A stretch of 52,821 nt of DNA from Streptomyces albidus (ex Kaewkla and Franco 2022). GTDB lineage: Bacteria > Actinomycetota > Actinomycetes > Streptomycetales > Streptomycetaceae. Each line of letters starts with the position of its first letter. The stretch's first letter is position 1. The notes beneath the pieces are model-generated. The model ran no database searches. It was not told where the DNA came from and saw only the letters and a program-made list of their open reading frames with translations. The position numbers and the translations under genes were made by a program. Positions 1-8,555 of this stretch are shown piece after piece. The stretch is from contig NZ_JACBXA010000015.1 of NCBI RefSeq assembly GCF_013870515.1, forward strand, positions 1-52,821, given 5' to 3'.

Positions 1-2
1 GG

Positions 3-536
3 CGTGGGCGGAGCTGCTGTGCCAGTGCGCGGAGCCTGGACTCGGTCGCCGGTGCCGTTCCCGTCCGGCACGGGGAACCGGGGCAACGCCTCGGCGACCG
101 GCCGGTCGTGGCGGTGCTGGCCCCGAGCGCGGCCGGAGTCCTGGCGCAGGAGCCGGAGCCCTCGCCGTCGAAGCCCGATCCGGTCGACGGGCAACAGGCG
201 GCGGGTTGGGGGGCGTTGAGCTGGCGCGAGCAGCAGATGGCGCGACTGGCGGCAGCGGGGATGACGAACCGTCAGATCGCTTCTCAGGTGCACCGCTCTG
301 TCCACACGGTCAACTTCCATCTCCGCAGCGTCTTCCGGAAGTTGAGGATCACCTCGCGCGTGGAGATCTGCAGGCACCTGCCGATGGTCGGCGGCCCCAT
401 GCTGCGCGCAGGGTTGCCTCTGCTGCCGAGGAGCACCGCGGTTGTCGCGGGGAGTTCACCTTCCACGGACCGGCCGGCAGCCGAGCAGGTGGTGGTGCAC
501 CTCGGACGACGGCCGGAGACGCCAGGGGACACGTGA
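3..536 (+). CDS. LuxR-family regulator, C-terminal part (partial)
   Basis: The frame stays open to the left edge, so the gene starts outside the window. From about position 219 it encodes a LuxR-type DNA-binding domain: LSWREQQMARLAAAGMTNRQIA, then a recognition helix with HTVNFHLRSVFRKL and SRVEICRHL. In this family the domain lies at the C-terminus and binds promoter DNA as a dimer. Here about 65 residues of low-complexity Pro/Ala/Arg tail follow it, which is longer than usual. The first roughly 100 bases look less convincing as coding. The very start reads better in the next frame (AWAELL), so a frameshift near position 35 is possible. The target genes cannot be inferred. Confidence 0.6.
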   Translation, partial: RGRSCCASARSLDSVAGAVPVRHGEPGQRLGDRPVVAVLAPSAAGVLAQEPEPSPSKPDPVDGQQAAGWGALSWREQQMARLAAAGMTNRQIASQVHRSVHTVNFHLRSVFRKLRITSRVEICRHLPMVGGPMLRAGLPLLPRSTAVVAGSSPSTDRPAAEQVVVHLGRRPETPGDT

Positions 537-834
537 ACGGCGCCGACTGCACCGGGCCGACCGCGTCGGTCCTGGAGATCGATCGCCCTACCGACCTCGG
601 CACTTACGTCGAGCCGAACGTCTGGATGCGGCACCTGTGAGCTCGCCGTTCGAAGCGTAGGGACGCTTCGCCGCGGCCATGCGCCCAAGTCCGGGAGCTG
701 CCGCAGCACTTCCTCGACCCCCTGATACCGCGGTCGTCCGGCAGCCCGTTGAGGCTCCAGCCCAATGCCGTTGCACGGACAGTGAGTTGCAACCCGATCC
801 GGATCGACGGGAGCCGGTGGTATCTCTTGAACTC
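537..834. other. intergenic, no gene recognised
   Basis: No frame here has convincing actinomycete codon bias, and I recognise no protein motif. The stretch just before 835 should hold the promoter of the NTF2-like gene, but no clear -35/-10 pair stands out. Confidence 0.4.
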
Positions 835-1233
835 ATGACGAAGCCCCGCAGGGACACCGGCAGTGACGACCCTCAGGTAGCCGAAGCAATTGCTGCGGAG
901 TACGAGACGTTGTCGCCCGGATGCCGAGCCGACTCCGACCGGTTGCGCAGGTTCCTCGCTCCGGACTTCCACGAGTTCGGGGCTTCCGGGGTCGAGATCG
1001 AGTTCGAGGGAACCGCCGAGCGCGTCGCGGCAGAAACCGATCCGGCCGGCGAACCGATCACAGTGGAGCGCATGCGCGGGTTCCGGTTGGCAGACGGACT
1101 GGTGATGGTGAAGTACACGGCGAAGACCAAGAACCGGTGGTCGCACCGGACCTCACTGTGGCGGCGAGTGGCACCGGGGGAGTGGCAGATGTTCCACAAC
1201 CAGGGCACGCCGACAAAGAGTCCGAACCCGTAG
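835..1233 (+). CDS. NTF2-like / DUF4440 family protein
   Basis: The product is about 132 residues, typical for small single-domain NTF2-like (cone-shaped alpha+beta) proteins. An N-terminal helix (VAEAIAAEYETLSP) is followed by a strand carrying LAPDFHEFGASG. The C-terminal strands TSLWRRVAPGEWQMFHNQGT match the usual ending of DUF4440 proteins (RTSxWxxxxGxWQxxxHQGT). The domain often binds small hydrophobic ligands, but no substrate can be named. I chose the ATG at 835 because the upstream in-frame extension has poor coding character. It is convergent with the beta-propeller gene at 1387-2358 and shows no operon partner. Confidence 0.75.
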   Translation: MTKPRRDTGSDDPQVAEAIAAEYETLSPGCRADSDRLRRFLAPDFHEFGASGVEIEFEGTAERVAAETDPAGEPITVERMRGFRLADGLVMVKYTAKTKNRWSHRTSLWRRVAPGEWQMFHNQGTPTKSPNP

Positions 1234-1334
1234 CTCGGCGCACACCACGGGCCGCACGTTCTCGATCTCGTCGTCGATGACCACGAGGAGATCGGCGGCG
1301 TCACCTTCGCCCGGCCCGGCCCGGCATCGCTTGT

Positions 1335-1370
1335 GCCTGCCGCTCGGCGACGAGTCGGCGAGCGGCAGGC
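1335..1370 (-). terminator. hairpin terminator after the beta-propeller gene
   Basis: Two perfect 12-base arms (gcctgccgctcg and cgagcggcaggc) are separated by a 12-base loop. The hairpin lies 17 bases beyond the stop codon at 1387 on the minus strand. It also faces the end of the NTF2-like gene and could serve both. No strong U-run is present, as is common in Streptomyces. Confidence 0.65.
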
Positions 1371-1386
1371 GTTCTGCGGAGGTCGG

Positions 1387-2358
1387 TCAGACGAGCACGT
1401 TCTTGTGGAAGACGTTGGCGTACCGGTTGATGTTGCCGACGCTGGTGCGGGACGCGAATCCGAAGCACAGGCGGACCTCACCGCCCGACGTCCGGGTGAT
1501 CGCCATGCCCTCCGGCTCGCGGAAGATCAGTGACTTCCCCGCCTTGGTGAGGGAACGTTGGACCACCTTGCCGGTGTTCAGGTCGGTGGCCGTCACGAAC
1601 GAGTTGATGTCGGCGGCGTCGGCGTGGCCGTCGCCGTCCAGCGTGTACAGGTAACTGCCGAACACGGCGTAGCCCTGGAACGTCACCGATCCGTCGCCGA
1701 GCTTCGGCTGGGTGATCTTCGCGAGTTCGTCGGTGAACGTGCCGTTCTCGATGTCCATGCTGGAGAAGTCGTACAGCCGGTAGGTCATGCCGCCCGACTC
1801 CTTACGGCGGACCAGGATGCGGCTGTTGACCGGGTCGGTGGCGCAGGTGATCGTGTCGCTGCCGGTGAAGAACTTCTTCACCCCGGACGGAGCCTCGCCG
1901 TCGACGAACTTGAACCGGGCCAGCGCCGTGCCCCGGCCGCTGTCGTCGCCCGCGTCCGAGTCGCACTCGACCCACACGAAGGAGTCCGAACCTTTCGGCT
2001 CCACCCCGATCGAGACACCGTGCCCGGCGTTGTCGAGGTGCATGGTGCCGGTGATCTTGCCGGATTCGTCGAGACGGTTGACGCACAGGTCGTCGCCCGA
2101 ACTGCCGTCGCGGACCTGGGCGATGAACATGCGCCGGTTCGCGGTGTCGAACGCCATGCCCTGCATCGCGTGGTGTCTCTCGTCGAGCATCACCTTGCGG
2201 AAGACGTCGTAGGAGGGCTTGGACAGATCGAATCGCTTCGACGCCGGCACGGCGGCCGAAGCCTTGCCGACCGTCAGCGCCCCGGCGGCGCCGGTTGCCA
2301 GGAGGGCCGCGCCTCCTGCCCTTAACATGCCTCGTCGTGAAAACTTCTGTCCCGACAT
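1387..2358 (-). CDS. Tat-exported P68-RBP/TagC-like beta-propeller protein
   Basis: The product is about 323 residues. The N-terminus is a Tat signal ([22 protein letters not shown]) with probable cleavage after KASA. The mature part begins [15 protein letters not shown] and contains repeated blade-like segments: [50 protein letters not shown], and FREPEGMAI near the end. This pattern is that of secreted actinomycete proteins related to the P68 phage receptor-binding/TagC propeller, sometimes labelled teichoic acid biosynthesis protein C or phage baseplate protein. The biochemical role of the secreted versions is not established; glycan or cell-wall binding is a reasonable guess. The ATG at 2358 starts right at the signal peptide. 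Confidence 0.75.
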   Translation of the reverse strand: MSGQKFSRRGMLRAGGAALLATGAAGALTVGKASAAVPASKRFDLSKPSYDVFRKVMLDERHHAMQGMAFDTANRRMFIAQVRDGSSGDDLCVNRLDESGKITGTMHLDNAGHGVSIGVEPKGSDSFVWVECDSDAGDDSGRGTALARFKFVDGEAPSGVKKFFTGSDTITCATDPVNSRILVRRKESGGMTYRLYDFSSMDIENGTFTDELAKITQPKLGDGSVTFQGYAVFGSYLYTLDGDGHADAADINSFVTATDLNTGKVVQRSLTKAGKSLIFREPEGMAITRTSGGEVRLCFGFASRTSVGNINRYANVFHKNVLV

Positions 2359-2494
2359 CGGTTCCCCCGTCGTCGTGTTGGTGGTCGGCCGACCCCGATC
2401 ATGGCGTACGGCAGCCGGTCGTGCAGCCAGGTGTCCGAACTCGGTGAGCTGTCGTGCGGCAGGACCGACTGCTTGATCGTGGGGTTGACACGTG

Positions 2495-2514
2495 CTCCCC
2501 GTATCCACGGGGAG
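2495..2514. repeat. 8-bp inverted repeat in the urease/beta-propeller intergenic region
   Basis: The arms ctccccgt and acggggag flank a 4-base loop. It lies between the divergent beta-propeller gene and ureA. It could be an operator or a leader hairpin on either strand; nothing decides its role. Confidence 0.35.
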
Positions 2515-2572
2515 TCCGGCGGAACTCGAGGACGTCGACTTGGGCTGCTCCAGTGCGCACCGGGCCCCATAT

Positions 2573-2593
2573 CGGCGTTAACGCCGTTGAAAC
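2573..2593 (+). promoter_or_regulatory. putative GlnR box overlapping a perfect palindrome upstream of ureA
   Basis: The 14-base perfect palindrome cggcgttaacgccg is at 2573-2586. Overlapping it at 2578-2593 is TTAAC-n6-GAAAC, which fits the actinomycete GlnR consensus (gTnAC-n6-GAAAC) except for its first base. The site is about 80 bases upstream of the ureA start. GlnR is known to act on nitrogen genes including urease in streptomycetes. The second half of a full double box is not obvious, so assignment to this regulator is inference. The rest of the 2359-2670 gap holds no recognisable gene. Confidence 0.45.
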
Positions 2594-2670
2594 GCCCCCG
2601 GCATAGCCTGCCTCAACCCCTGGGGCCACGTGCTGGTCGTGGGGAAGAGGCGAGGAGCGCAGGGGAGACG

Positions 2671-2973
2671 ATGCAGCTGACACCGCACGAGCAGGAACGC
2701 CTGCTCATCCATGTGGCCGCCGACGTCGCCGCACGGCGCAAGGAGCGCGGTGTACTGCTCAACCATCCCGAGGCCGTGGCACTGATCACCTCCCACGTCC
2801 TGGAGGGGGCACGGGACGGACTGTCCGTCAGGGAGCTGATGGATTCGGGCCGCGAAGTCCTCACCCGCGAAGACGTCATGGACGGGGTGCCCGAGATGCT
2901 CGGCAACGTGCAGGTGGAGGCCACCTTCCCCGACGGTACGAAGCTCGTCACCGTCCATCGGCCCATCCCCTGA
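2671..2973 (+). CDS. ureA: urease subunit gamma
   Basis: This is the 100-residue gamma subunit of urease, the cytoplasmic nickel enzyme that hydrolyses urea to ammonia and carbamate. The start [27 protein letters not shown], the central [11 protein letters not shown] and the end [18 protein letters not shown] are diagnostic, and the length is exactly the family norm. A purine-rich ribosome site (ggggaga) precedes the ATG at 2671. It opens the ureABCFGD operon, and ureB follows after 35 bases. Expression may respond to nitrogen through the GlnR-like box upstream. Confidence 0.97.
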   Translation: MQLTPHEQERLLIHVAADVAARRKERGVLLNHPEAVALITSHVLEGARDGLSVRELMDSGREVLTREDVMDGVPEMLGNVQVEATFPDGTKLVTVHRPIP

Positions 2974-3008
2974 ACCGGACCTGGCACGAGCGGAAGGAGC
3001 GTGGCGAC

Positions 3009-3359
3009 GTGATACCAGGAGAGATCCTCCACGGCGAAGACCCGGTGATCCTCAACGAGGGGGCCGACATCACTCGGCTCACCGTGCTCAACGTCGCCGA
3101 CCGGCCCGTACAAGTCGGTTCCCACTACCACTTCGCCGAGGCCAACCCGGGATTGGAGTTCGACAGGGTCGCTGCCCGTGGCAAGCGCCTGGCCGTCGCC
3201 GCAGGAACAGCCGTCCGATTCGAGCCCGCCGTCCCTGTCGAAGTCCGACTCGTGCCGCTCGGTGGCCGGCGCGTGATCGCCGGACTGCGCGGAGAGACGA
3301 GTGGAGCGCTCGAAGACGGCGAGACCGTATCCCTGGCCGGAGATGCCGATGACCGATGA
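3009..3359 (+). CDS. ureB: urease subunit beta
   Basis: The product is about 116 residues and starts at a GTG behind ggaagga. The N-terminal [18 protein letters not shown], the block [19 protein letters not shown] and the segment [17 protein letters not shown] are typical UreB signatures. The protein packs on UreC in the (alpha-beta-gamma) urease assembly and has no catalytic residues of its own. Its last 11 bases overlap the start of ureC, so the two are translationally coupled. The C-terminal tail after GLRGE is a little longer than in many UreB proteins. Confidence 0.97.
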   Translation: MIPGEILHGEDPVILNEGADITRLTVLNVADRPVQVGSHYHFAEANPGLEFDRVAARGKRLAVAAGTAVRFEPAVPVEVRLVPLGGRRVIAGLRGETSGALEDGETVSLAGDADDR

Positions 3360-5082
3360 GGGCAGCGCGCTTCCCCGGGCGCTCTACGCGGACCTGTTCG
3401 GCCCGACCACCGGCGACCGGGTACGGCTCGCCGACACCGATCTCCTCATCGAGGTCGAAGAAGACCGCTGCGGAGGCCCAGGACGAGCGGGAGACGAGGC
3501 GGTCTTCGGAGGCGGCAAGGTCATCCGCGAGTCCATGGGACAAGCGCGCACGACACGCGCCGAAGGTGCGCCCGACACCGTCATCACCGGTGCCCTCGTT
3601 CTCGACCACTGGGGCGTGATCAAGGCGGACGTCGGCATCCGAGACGGCCGGATCACCGCGCTGGCCAAGGCCGGGAACCCCGACACCATGGACGGCGTGC
3701 ACCCCGAGCTCGTCATCGGACCCGAAACAGAGATCATCGCCGGAAACGGCAAGATCCTCACCGCCGGCGGCGTCGACACCCACGTGCACTTCGTCTGCCC
3801 GCAACTCATCGACGAGGCCCTGGCTTCCGGAGTCACAACCCTTCTCGGAGGCGGCACAGGACCGGCGGAGGGCACCAAGGCAACCACGATCACACCCGGT
3901 CCGTGGCACCTGGCTCGAACCTTCGCCGCCATGGACGACATGCCGGTCAACATCGGGCTGCTGGGCAAGGGGAACACCGTCTCACCGGAGGCGCTGCACA
4001 GCCAGCTGCGCGGCGGCGCCGCGGGATTCAAGATCCACGAGGACTGGGGAGCGACCCCCGCCGCCGTCGACGCGTGCCTCACGGTCTGCGACGAGACCGG
4101 CGCCCAACTCGCCGTTCACACAGACACGCTCAACGAAGCAGGCTTCGTCCAGGACACCCTGGCCGCCATCGCAGGCCGAGGCATCCACGCGTATCACACC
4201 GAGGGCGCGGGAGGAGGCCACGCACCCGACATCATCACCGTCGTCGGCCACCCCAACGTGCTGCCCTCCTCGACCAACCCCACCCGGCCCCACACCGTCA
4301 ACACCATCGACGAACACCTCGACATGCTGATGGTCTGCCACCACCTCAACCCGGCCGTCCCGGAGGACCTCGCCTTCGCCGAGTCCCGCATCAGGCCCTC
4401 CACCATCGCCGCCGAGGACGTCCTGCACGACATGGGCGCCATCTCGATCATCTCCTCCGACTCCCAAGCCATGGGCCGCATCGGCGAGGTGATCCTGCGA
4501 ACCTGGCAGACCGCACACGTGATGAAGAAGCGACGCGGTTCCCTGCCGCGCGACGGCCGCTCCGACAACGCCCGCGCCCGCCGCTACGTCGCCAAGTACA
4601 CGATCAACCCTGCCGTCGCACAGGGCCTCGACGCACACCTCGGATCCGTCGAGCCGGGCAAGCTGGCGGACTTGGTGCTGTGGGAGCCGGCCTTCTTCGC
4701 GGTGAAGCCCCAACTCGTGCTGAAAGGCGGGCAGATCGCCTACGCGCAGATGGGCGACGCAAACGCCTCCATTCCCACACCCCAACCCGTACTGCCCCGC
4801 CCCATGTTCGGAGCCACGGGCCGAGCTCCGGCCGCCAACTCACTCAACTTCGCCAACCCCGCGGCGCTGGAGGACGGGCTGCCCGAACGGCTCGGCCTCG
4901 GCAAGCAGTTCGTCGCCACACGCGACACCCGCGCCGTCACCAAGGCGGACATGCGCGAAAACGATCGACTCCCCGACGTCGCCGTCGACCCCGACACCTT
5001 CACCGTCACCATCGACGGTGTGCCCGTCGACCCCGCTCCCGCCGAAGAACTCCCCATGTCCCAGCGCTACTTCCTCTTCTGA
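3349..5082 (+). CDS. ureC: urease subunit alpha (catalytic)
   Basis: The 577-residue catalytic subunit carries the bi-nickel centre. Counting from the ATG at 3349, visible ligands are His145 and His147 ([10 protein letters not shown]), the carbamylated Lys228 (GFKIHEDWG), His257 (AVHTDT), His283 ([12 protein letters not shown]) and Asp371 (SSDSQAMGR). The flap Cys-His is in MVCHHLN at about 330-332. The protein ends SQRYFLF, as expected. All key residues are present, so it should be active once UreDFG load nickel. An ATG two codons upstream (3343) is an alternative start; either one overlaps the end of ureB. Confidence 0.98.
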   Translation: MTDEGSALPRALYADLFGPTTGDRVRLADTDLLIEVEEDRCGGPGRAGDEAVFGGGKVIRESMGQARTTRAEGAPDTVITGALVLDHWGVIKADVGIRDGRITALAKAGNPDTMDGVHPELVIGPETEIIAGNGKILTAGGVDTHVHFVCPQLIDEALASGVTTLLGGGTGPAEGTKATTITPGPWHLARTFAAMDDMPVNIGLLGKGNTVSPEALHSQLRGGAAGFKIHEDWGATPAAVDACLTVCDETGAQLAVHTDTLNEAGFVQDTLAAIAGRGIHAYHTEGAGGGHAPDIITVVGHPNVLPSSTNPTRPHTVNTIDEHLDMLMVCHHLNPAVPEDLAFAESRIRPSTIAAEDVLHDMGAISIISSDSQAMGRIGEVILRTWQTAHVMKKRRGSLPRDGRSDNARARRYVAKYTINPAVAQGLDAHLGSVEPGKLADLVLWEPAFFAVKPQLVLKGGQIAYAQMGDANASIPTPQPVLPRPMFGATGRAPAANSLNFANPAALEDGLPERLGLGKQFVATRDTRAVTKADMRENDRLPDVAVDPDTFTVTIDGVPVDPAPAEELPMSQRYFLF

Positions 5083-5106
5083 CGCGGCACACGGAAGGAC
5101 GCGCCG

Positions 5107-5151
5107 ATGATCTCCAACGCAACCAACACGCCGGTCAGGGCCGCGAGATGA
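5107..5151 (+). CDS. 14-codon leader mini-ORF overlapping the ureF start
   Basis: Between ureC and ureF an ATG at 5107 opens a 14-codon frame ([14 protein letters not shown]) that ends at a TGA sharing bases with the ureF ATG (atga at 5148-5151). A good ribosome site, ggaagga, ends about 7 bases before this ATG, whereas ureF itself has no clear one. This suggests ribosomes initiate at the mini-ORF and re-initiate at ureF. The peptide is probably not functional in itself. It could also be a remnant of an older, longer UreF N-terminus or of a lost accessory gene. Confidence 0.45.
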   Translation: MISNATNTPVRAAR

Positions 5152-5810
5152 CCACGGCAGCCCTTCTCGTCCTCGCCGACGGACGATTCCCCGCCGGAAC
5201 ACACGCACACTCCGGAGGAGCAGAAGCCGCGGTGCGCGCCGGCCGCATCGTCGACTCCGCCACGCTCGCCGACTTCTGCCGAGGCCGCCTGCACACCTCG
5301 GGCCTGGTCGCCTCCGGCCTCGCCGCCGCAGCCGCCGGCGGCCACAACCCCCGCGACCTCGATGAGGCAGCCGACGCCCGAACTCCCTCACCGGCCCTGC
5401 GCCGTACGTCTCGAAAGCTCGGCCGGCAGCTGATGCGGGCCGGTCGCGCGGTCTGGCCCTCGGCAGCGCTCGACGACCTCGCACAGGCCTGCCCCGGCGG
5501 TGCACACGAGCCCGTGGTACTCGGCCTCCTCGCTCTCTCCGCCGGGCTTTCCCCGCTCGATGCCGCCCACGCCGCGGCCTACGAGTCGGTCTCGGTCCCG
5601 ACTACCGCTGCAGTGAGGCTTCTTGGCCTCGACCCCTTCGAAGCCTCAGCGGTACTCGCCCGACTTGCCCCATCCATCAACAAGATCGCCGAAGGGGGAA
5701 CACAAGCCGCGCGCAGCGGCATCGACGCCCTCCCGGCCGCCGCCGCACCGCTGCTGGAGATCACGGCGGAGGACCACGCCACCTGGCCCGTGCGCCTCTT
5801 CGCTTCGTAG
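5148..5810 (+). CDS. ureF: urease accessory protein UreF
   Basis: About 220 residues, all-helical. UreF forms the UreD-UreF-UreG complex that guides GTP-dependent nickel delivery to apo-urease. The start [24 protein letters not shown] is the standard UreF N-terminus, and the C-terminal part has [15 protein letters not shown] followed by a Leu/Ala-rich helix. Length fits the family. The ATG at 5148 is chosen because the family homology begins there; the same frame is open far upstream, but only as a shadow of ureC. Its translation probably depends on coupling to the 14-codon leader frame at 5107. Confidence 0.93.
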   Translation: MTTAALLVLADGRFPAGTHAHSGGAEAAVRAGRIVDSATLADFCRGRLHTSGLVASGLAAAAAGGHNPRDLDEAADARTPSPALRRTSRKLGRQLMRAGRAVWPSAALDDLAQACPGGAHEPVVLGLLALSAGLSPLDAAHAAAYESVSVPTTAAVRLLGLDPFEASAVLARLAPSINKIAEGGTQAARSGIDALPAAAAPLLEITAEDHATWPVRLFAS

Positions 5811-5899
5811 ATCCGCCGCGGCGAACGTCTCGTCGCCGCTGGCGCCCGGAGCGCCACTCATCCATCAGCAACACGATGCCCCTGCAAGGAGTCGCCGCA

Positions 5900-6622
5900 A
5901 TGCACCTGGACCCTCCCGCCCCGTTCCCGCATCGACACACCCACAGCGCCCAGCCGGCCGGCGCAGAGCCCGCCCTCCGCAACGGGGGACTCCGGGCCCT
6001 GCGCGTCGGTCTCGGCGGGCCCGTCGGCTCGGGGAAGACCGCCACCGTGGCGGCGCTGTGCCGGGCACTGCGCGAGGAGTTCTCCCTCGCCGTGGTGACC
6101 AACGACATCTACACAAGAGAAGACGCCGCGTTCCTGCTGCGCGCCGCAGTGCTGCCGCCAGAGAGGATCGCTGCCGTCGAGACCGGTGCCTGTCCGCACA
6201 CGGCGATCCGCGACGACATCTCGGCCAACCTGGAAGCCGTCGAGGACCTGGAGCACGCCGCGGCCTCCAGCGGAGGGCTCGACCTGATCCTGGTCGAGTC
6301 CGGAGGCGACAACCTCACCGCCACCTTCTCCAAGGGCCTCGTCGACGCCCAGATCTTCGTCATCGACGTGGCGGCTGGTGACGACATACCCCGTAAGGGC
6401 GGCCCCGGCATCACCACCGCGGACCTCCTCGTGGTCAACAAGACCGACCTCGCTCCGCACGTCGGCTCCGACCTGGCAGCCATGGCCCGCGACGCCGAGG
6501 CACAGCGCGGCAGCCGCCCCGTCGCCTTCACCTCGATCAAAGCTGAGGACGGCGTGTCACCGATCGCCGACTGGACGCGTGCCCGGCTCGCGGCCTGGAA
6601 GCAGGAGACCGTAGCCCTGTGA
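5900..6622 (+). CDS. ureG: urease accessory GTPase UreG
   Basis: A 240-residue SIMIBI-class GTPase. The P-loop GPVGSGKT is at residues 40-47, the conserved nickel-binding Cys-Pro-His is in [13 protein letters not shown] (about 98-100), and the guanine specificity motif is VVNKTDLAP. It supplies GTP-driven nickel for urease activation. The N-terminus contains a short His-rich stretch (FPHRHTH), a feature of UreG in clusters that lack ureE, and no ureE is present here. The ATG at 5900 follows aagga with good spacing. Its stop overlaps the ureD start (gtga). Confidence 0.96.
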   Translation: MHLDPPAPFPHRHTHSAQPAGAEPALRNGGLRALRVGLGGPVGSGKTATVAALCRALREEFSLAVVTNDIYTREDAAFLLRAAVLPPERIAAVETGACPHTAIRDDISANLEAVEDLEHAAASSGGLDLILVESGGDNLTATFSKGLVDAQIFVIDVAAGDDIPRKGGPGITTADLLVVNKTDLAPHVGSDLAAMARDAEAQRGSRPVAFTSIKAEDGVSPIADWTRARLAAWKQETVAL

Positions 6623-7461
6623 GCCGGGTTGCAGCCGGAGACGGGCCAGCGACGACGGCCGGGGGAGTCGGCACAAAAACCAGTTCACCGCTGCCTCGTG
6701 CCTTCGCAGTACGAGCCGATGCCCGCGTCACGGCCGTCGCGGACGGCCGCGGCGGGACCGCCGTCCCGCTGGTCAGCGGCACGGGACCACTCACCCCCCG
6801 CCTCACGCGAGCAGCGCAGGACGGGGCGTCAGGCGAAGCGAGAGTCACCCTCGTCGGCGCAATGAGCGCCCCGCTCGGCGGCGACCAACTGACCCTGGAC
6901 GTGCGGGTGGAGGCCGGAGCGAGGCTGCGGATGGACACCGTCGCGGCCACTCTCGCACTGCCAGGACGCCACGGTGACGCCGCTTCATACGACATACGGC
7001 TGACCGTCGGAGAGCACGCACAACTGCGGTGGCTGCCCGGGCCCCTCATCTCGGCCTTGCGCAGCCACCTGCACCAGACCATCCACGTCGATCTCGCGCC
7101 AACCGCTCACCTGGAACTGCGGGACGTCTCCGTGCTCGGGCGCACCGGCGAGGAACCAGGCCGCCTCACCACCGGACTCACCGTCCACCGCTGCGGCCGC
7201 CCACTCCTCGACCAGCAACTCGACACCGGCCCTGGCGCGCCCGGCTGGGACGGCGGCGCCGTACTGGGCGGGCACAGGGCCGTGGGTCAACTGCTGGTCG
7301 TCGACCCGGATATGTCCCATGAGCCCGCGCCGCAGTGCCTGCTCGGCCCCGATGCGGTCGTCACGCCGCTGGAGGGACCGGGGGTGCTCGTCACCGCGCT
7401 CGGTGCGGACGCCCTGGCCGTGACACCGCTGCTGAGATGGCCGCCGAGGCCTGCAGATTGA
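6619..7461 (+). CDS. ureD: urease accessory protein UreD (UreH)
   Basis: The product is about 280 residues and starts at a GTG overlapping the ureG stop by four bases, so it is translationally coupled. UreD binds urease directly and forms the tunnel through which nickel passes from UreG and UreF. Recognisable blocks are [30 protein letters not shown], the conserved W-x-P-G-P-L-I segment ([10 protein letters not shown]) and [16 protein letters not shown]. The first 30 residues are low complexity and may not be structured. It is the last gene of the operon; no nickel transporter gene follows. Confidence 0.92.
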   Translation: MSRVAAGDGPATTAGGVGTKTSSPLPRAFAVRADARVTAVADGRGGTAVPLVSGTGPLTPRLTRAAQDGASGEARVTLVGAMSAPLGGDQLTLDVRVEAGARLRMDTVAATLALPGRHGDAASYDIRLTVGEHAQLRWLPGPLISALRSHLHQTIHVDLAPTAHLELRDVSVLGRTGEEPGRLTTGLTVHRCGRPLLDQQLDTGPGAPGWDGGAVLGGHRAVGQLLVVDPDMSHEPAPQCLLGPDAVVTPLEGPGVLVTALGADALAVTPLLRWPPRPAD

Positions 7462-7527
7462 CCGGGAGACAGGGTCAGCGGTCCTTGGTCGTCGGCCCGG
7501 GCGGAGCGGACCATGTGAGCCGCGGGG

Positions 7528-7978
7528 TCACGGTCCGCACCCGTTGCGAAGGGCCAAGTGAGTCGCCACCTGCTCCCCGCAGTGCGGGTACTCCGGATCT
7601 CCGTCCGGCCAACGCCAGTTGTTCTCCGCCCCCGTCGCCCTCGCCAGCCGCTCCGCCAGGACTTGCCCTGCCAACCGGTGCGCTTCCCACTGCTCGTCGG
7701 TCGCCGGCAGACGCGCCCCCACTCGCTGTGACGGCCGTGCCGGTCCGACCATGCCCTGCAGATCGGTGCCCAACTGCGGGGAGATACAGAGGTATTCGGA
7801 GTTCAACGAGCCAGGCAGCTCCCGCGCGGGCTCTGCCCGCCCGCTGAGGCACAGTGAAGCGTCCCCAGACCGGGAAGGCGCCGTAGTCGTGGAACACGTC
7901 CAGCCGGTACAGACCCTCCGGGCGACCCAGGGGGCACCGGTAGGGATGACGCCGGAATTCGTCCACGACCACCTCCAT
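7528..7978 (-). pseudogene. conserved hypothetical protein, frameshifted
   Basis: Two adjoining minus-strand frames look like one broken gene. The 5' part (ATG at 7978) reads MEVVVDEFRRHPYRCPLGRPEGLYRLDVFHDYG and then PVWGRFTVPQRAG. It then degenerates into Ala/Arg/Gly-rich sequence. From about 7845 downward the next frame takes over sensibly: ELPGSLNSEYLCISPQLG, DEQWEAHRLAGQVLAERLAR, WRWPDGDPEYPHCGEQ. Joined, they give a plausible protein of about 149 residues of unknown function. The break lies at or beside a GC-rich inverted repeat (gcgggc-tct-gcccgc, 7826-7840), a place prone to replication slippage or sequencing error. A GTG at 8002 is an alternative start. Confidence 0.6.
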
Positions 7979-8110
7979 GACCGCGCTGCTCGACTCAGGC
8001 ACGACGGGGCACCGCCAGCAGGTCCAGGACCTGGATGACCGACAGCCTGATGCCGCCCCGTCGCCGAGGCGGCATCACCGGACAGCTCGGCGAACCATGC
8101 GGCTACAGCA

Positions 8111-8461
8111 CTAGAACAGGTGGGCCTGTTCCACGTGCTTCACCTCGATGTGCTTCTTGCCGAAGGCCCTGTTGAGGATGGGCTCCGCTTTCGCGGGGTC
8201 GTCGACGCCCACGGACACGAATCCCGAATCGTCCACGACGACTCTGCGCATGGTGAAGCTGCCGTCCCAGCGGTGCATGTCCGCGCTGATCCGGGCAGCC
8301 AGGGCGTCCAGGTCCCCTCTGCTGACATCGGAGTCGCGCGAGGGTTCCCCGACGGCCGACACGGTCTCACCGCCGAGGTCACCGACCTGGATTGCACCGA
8401 GGACCAAGACGGCCGTCATGACGCCGCCGCCGGCGAACTTGACACTCCTGCGCTTCTGCAT
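8111..8461 (-). CDS. small membrane-anchored or secreted hypothetical protein
   Basis: The product is about 116 residues with an N-terminal basic stretch (MQKRRSVKFAG) and one hydrophobic segment (residues 12-28), a signal peptide or anchor. The rest is soluble: DLDALAARISADMHRWDGSFTMRRVVVDDSGFVSVGVDDPAKAEPILNRAFGKKHIEVKHVEQA. The pattern of VxVDDsGFVsVGVDDP, then a helix and a beta strand, suggests a small alpha/beta fold of the kind found in secreted modulators, but I do not recognise the family. It has a strong ribosome site (ggaagggg). The frameshifted gene lies downstream on the same strand. Confidence 0.6.
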   Translation of the reverse strand: MQKRRSVKFAGGGVMTAVLVLGAIQVGDLGGETVSAVGEPSRDSDVSRGDLDALAARISADMHRWDGSFTMRRVVVDDSGFVSVGVDDPAKAEPILNRAFGKKHIEVKHVEQAHLF

Positions 8462-8555
8462 GAGCCCCCTTCCGGGCCGATCAGCGGTCGGACGTGGAGG
8501 TTCGCGGACGGGTTCCGTGCGACGCGCGGATCCGTTGGCCGCACGCGCCGGAGGA

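Noticed and set aside
3903..5147. Long N-terminal extension of the ureF frame
   Set aside because: The Arg/Pro/His-rich sequence overlaps ureC in another frame. UreF homology begins only at 5148.
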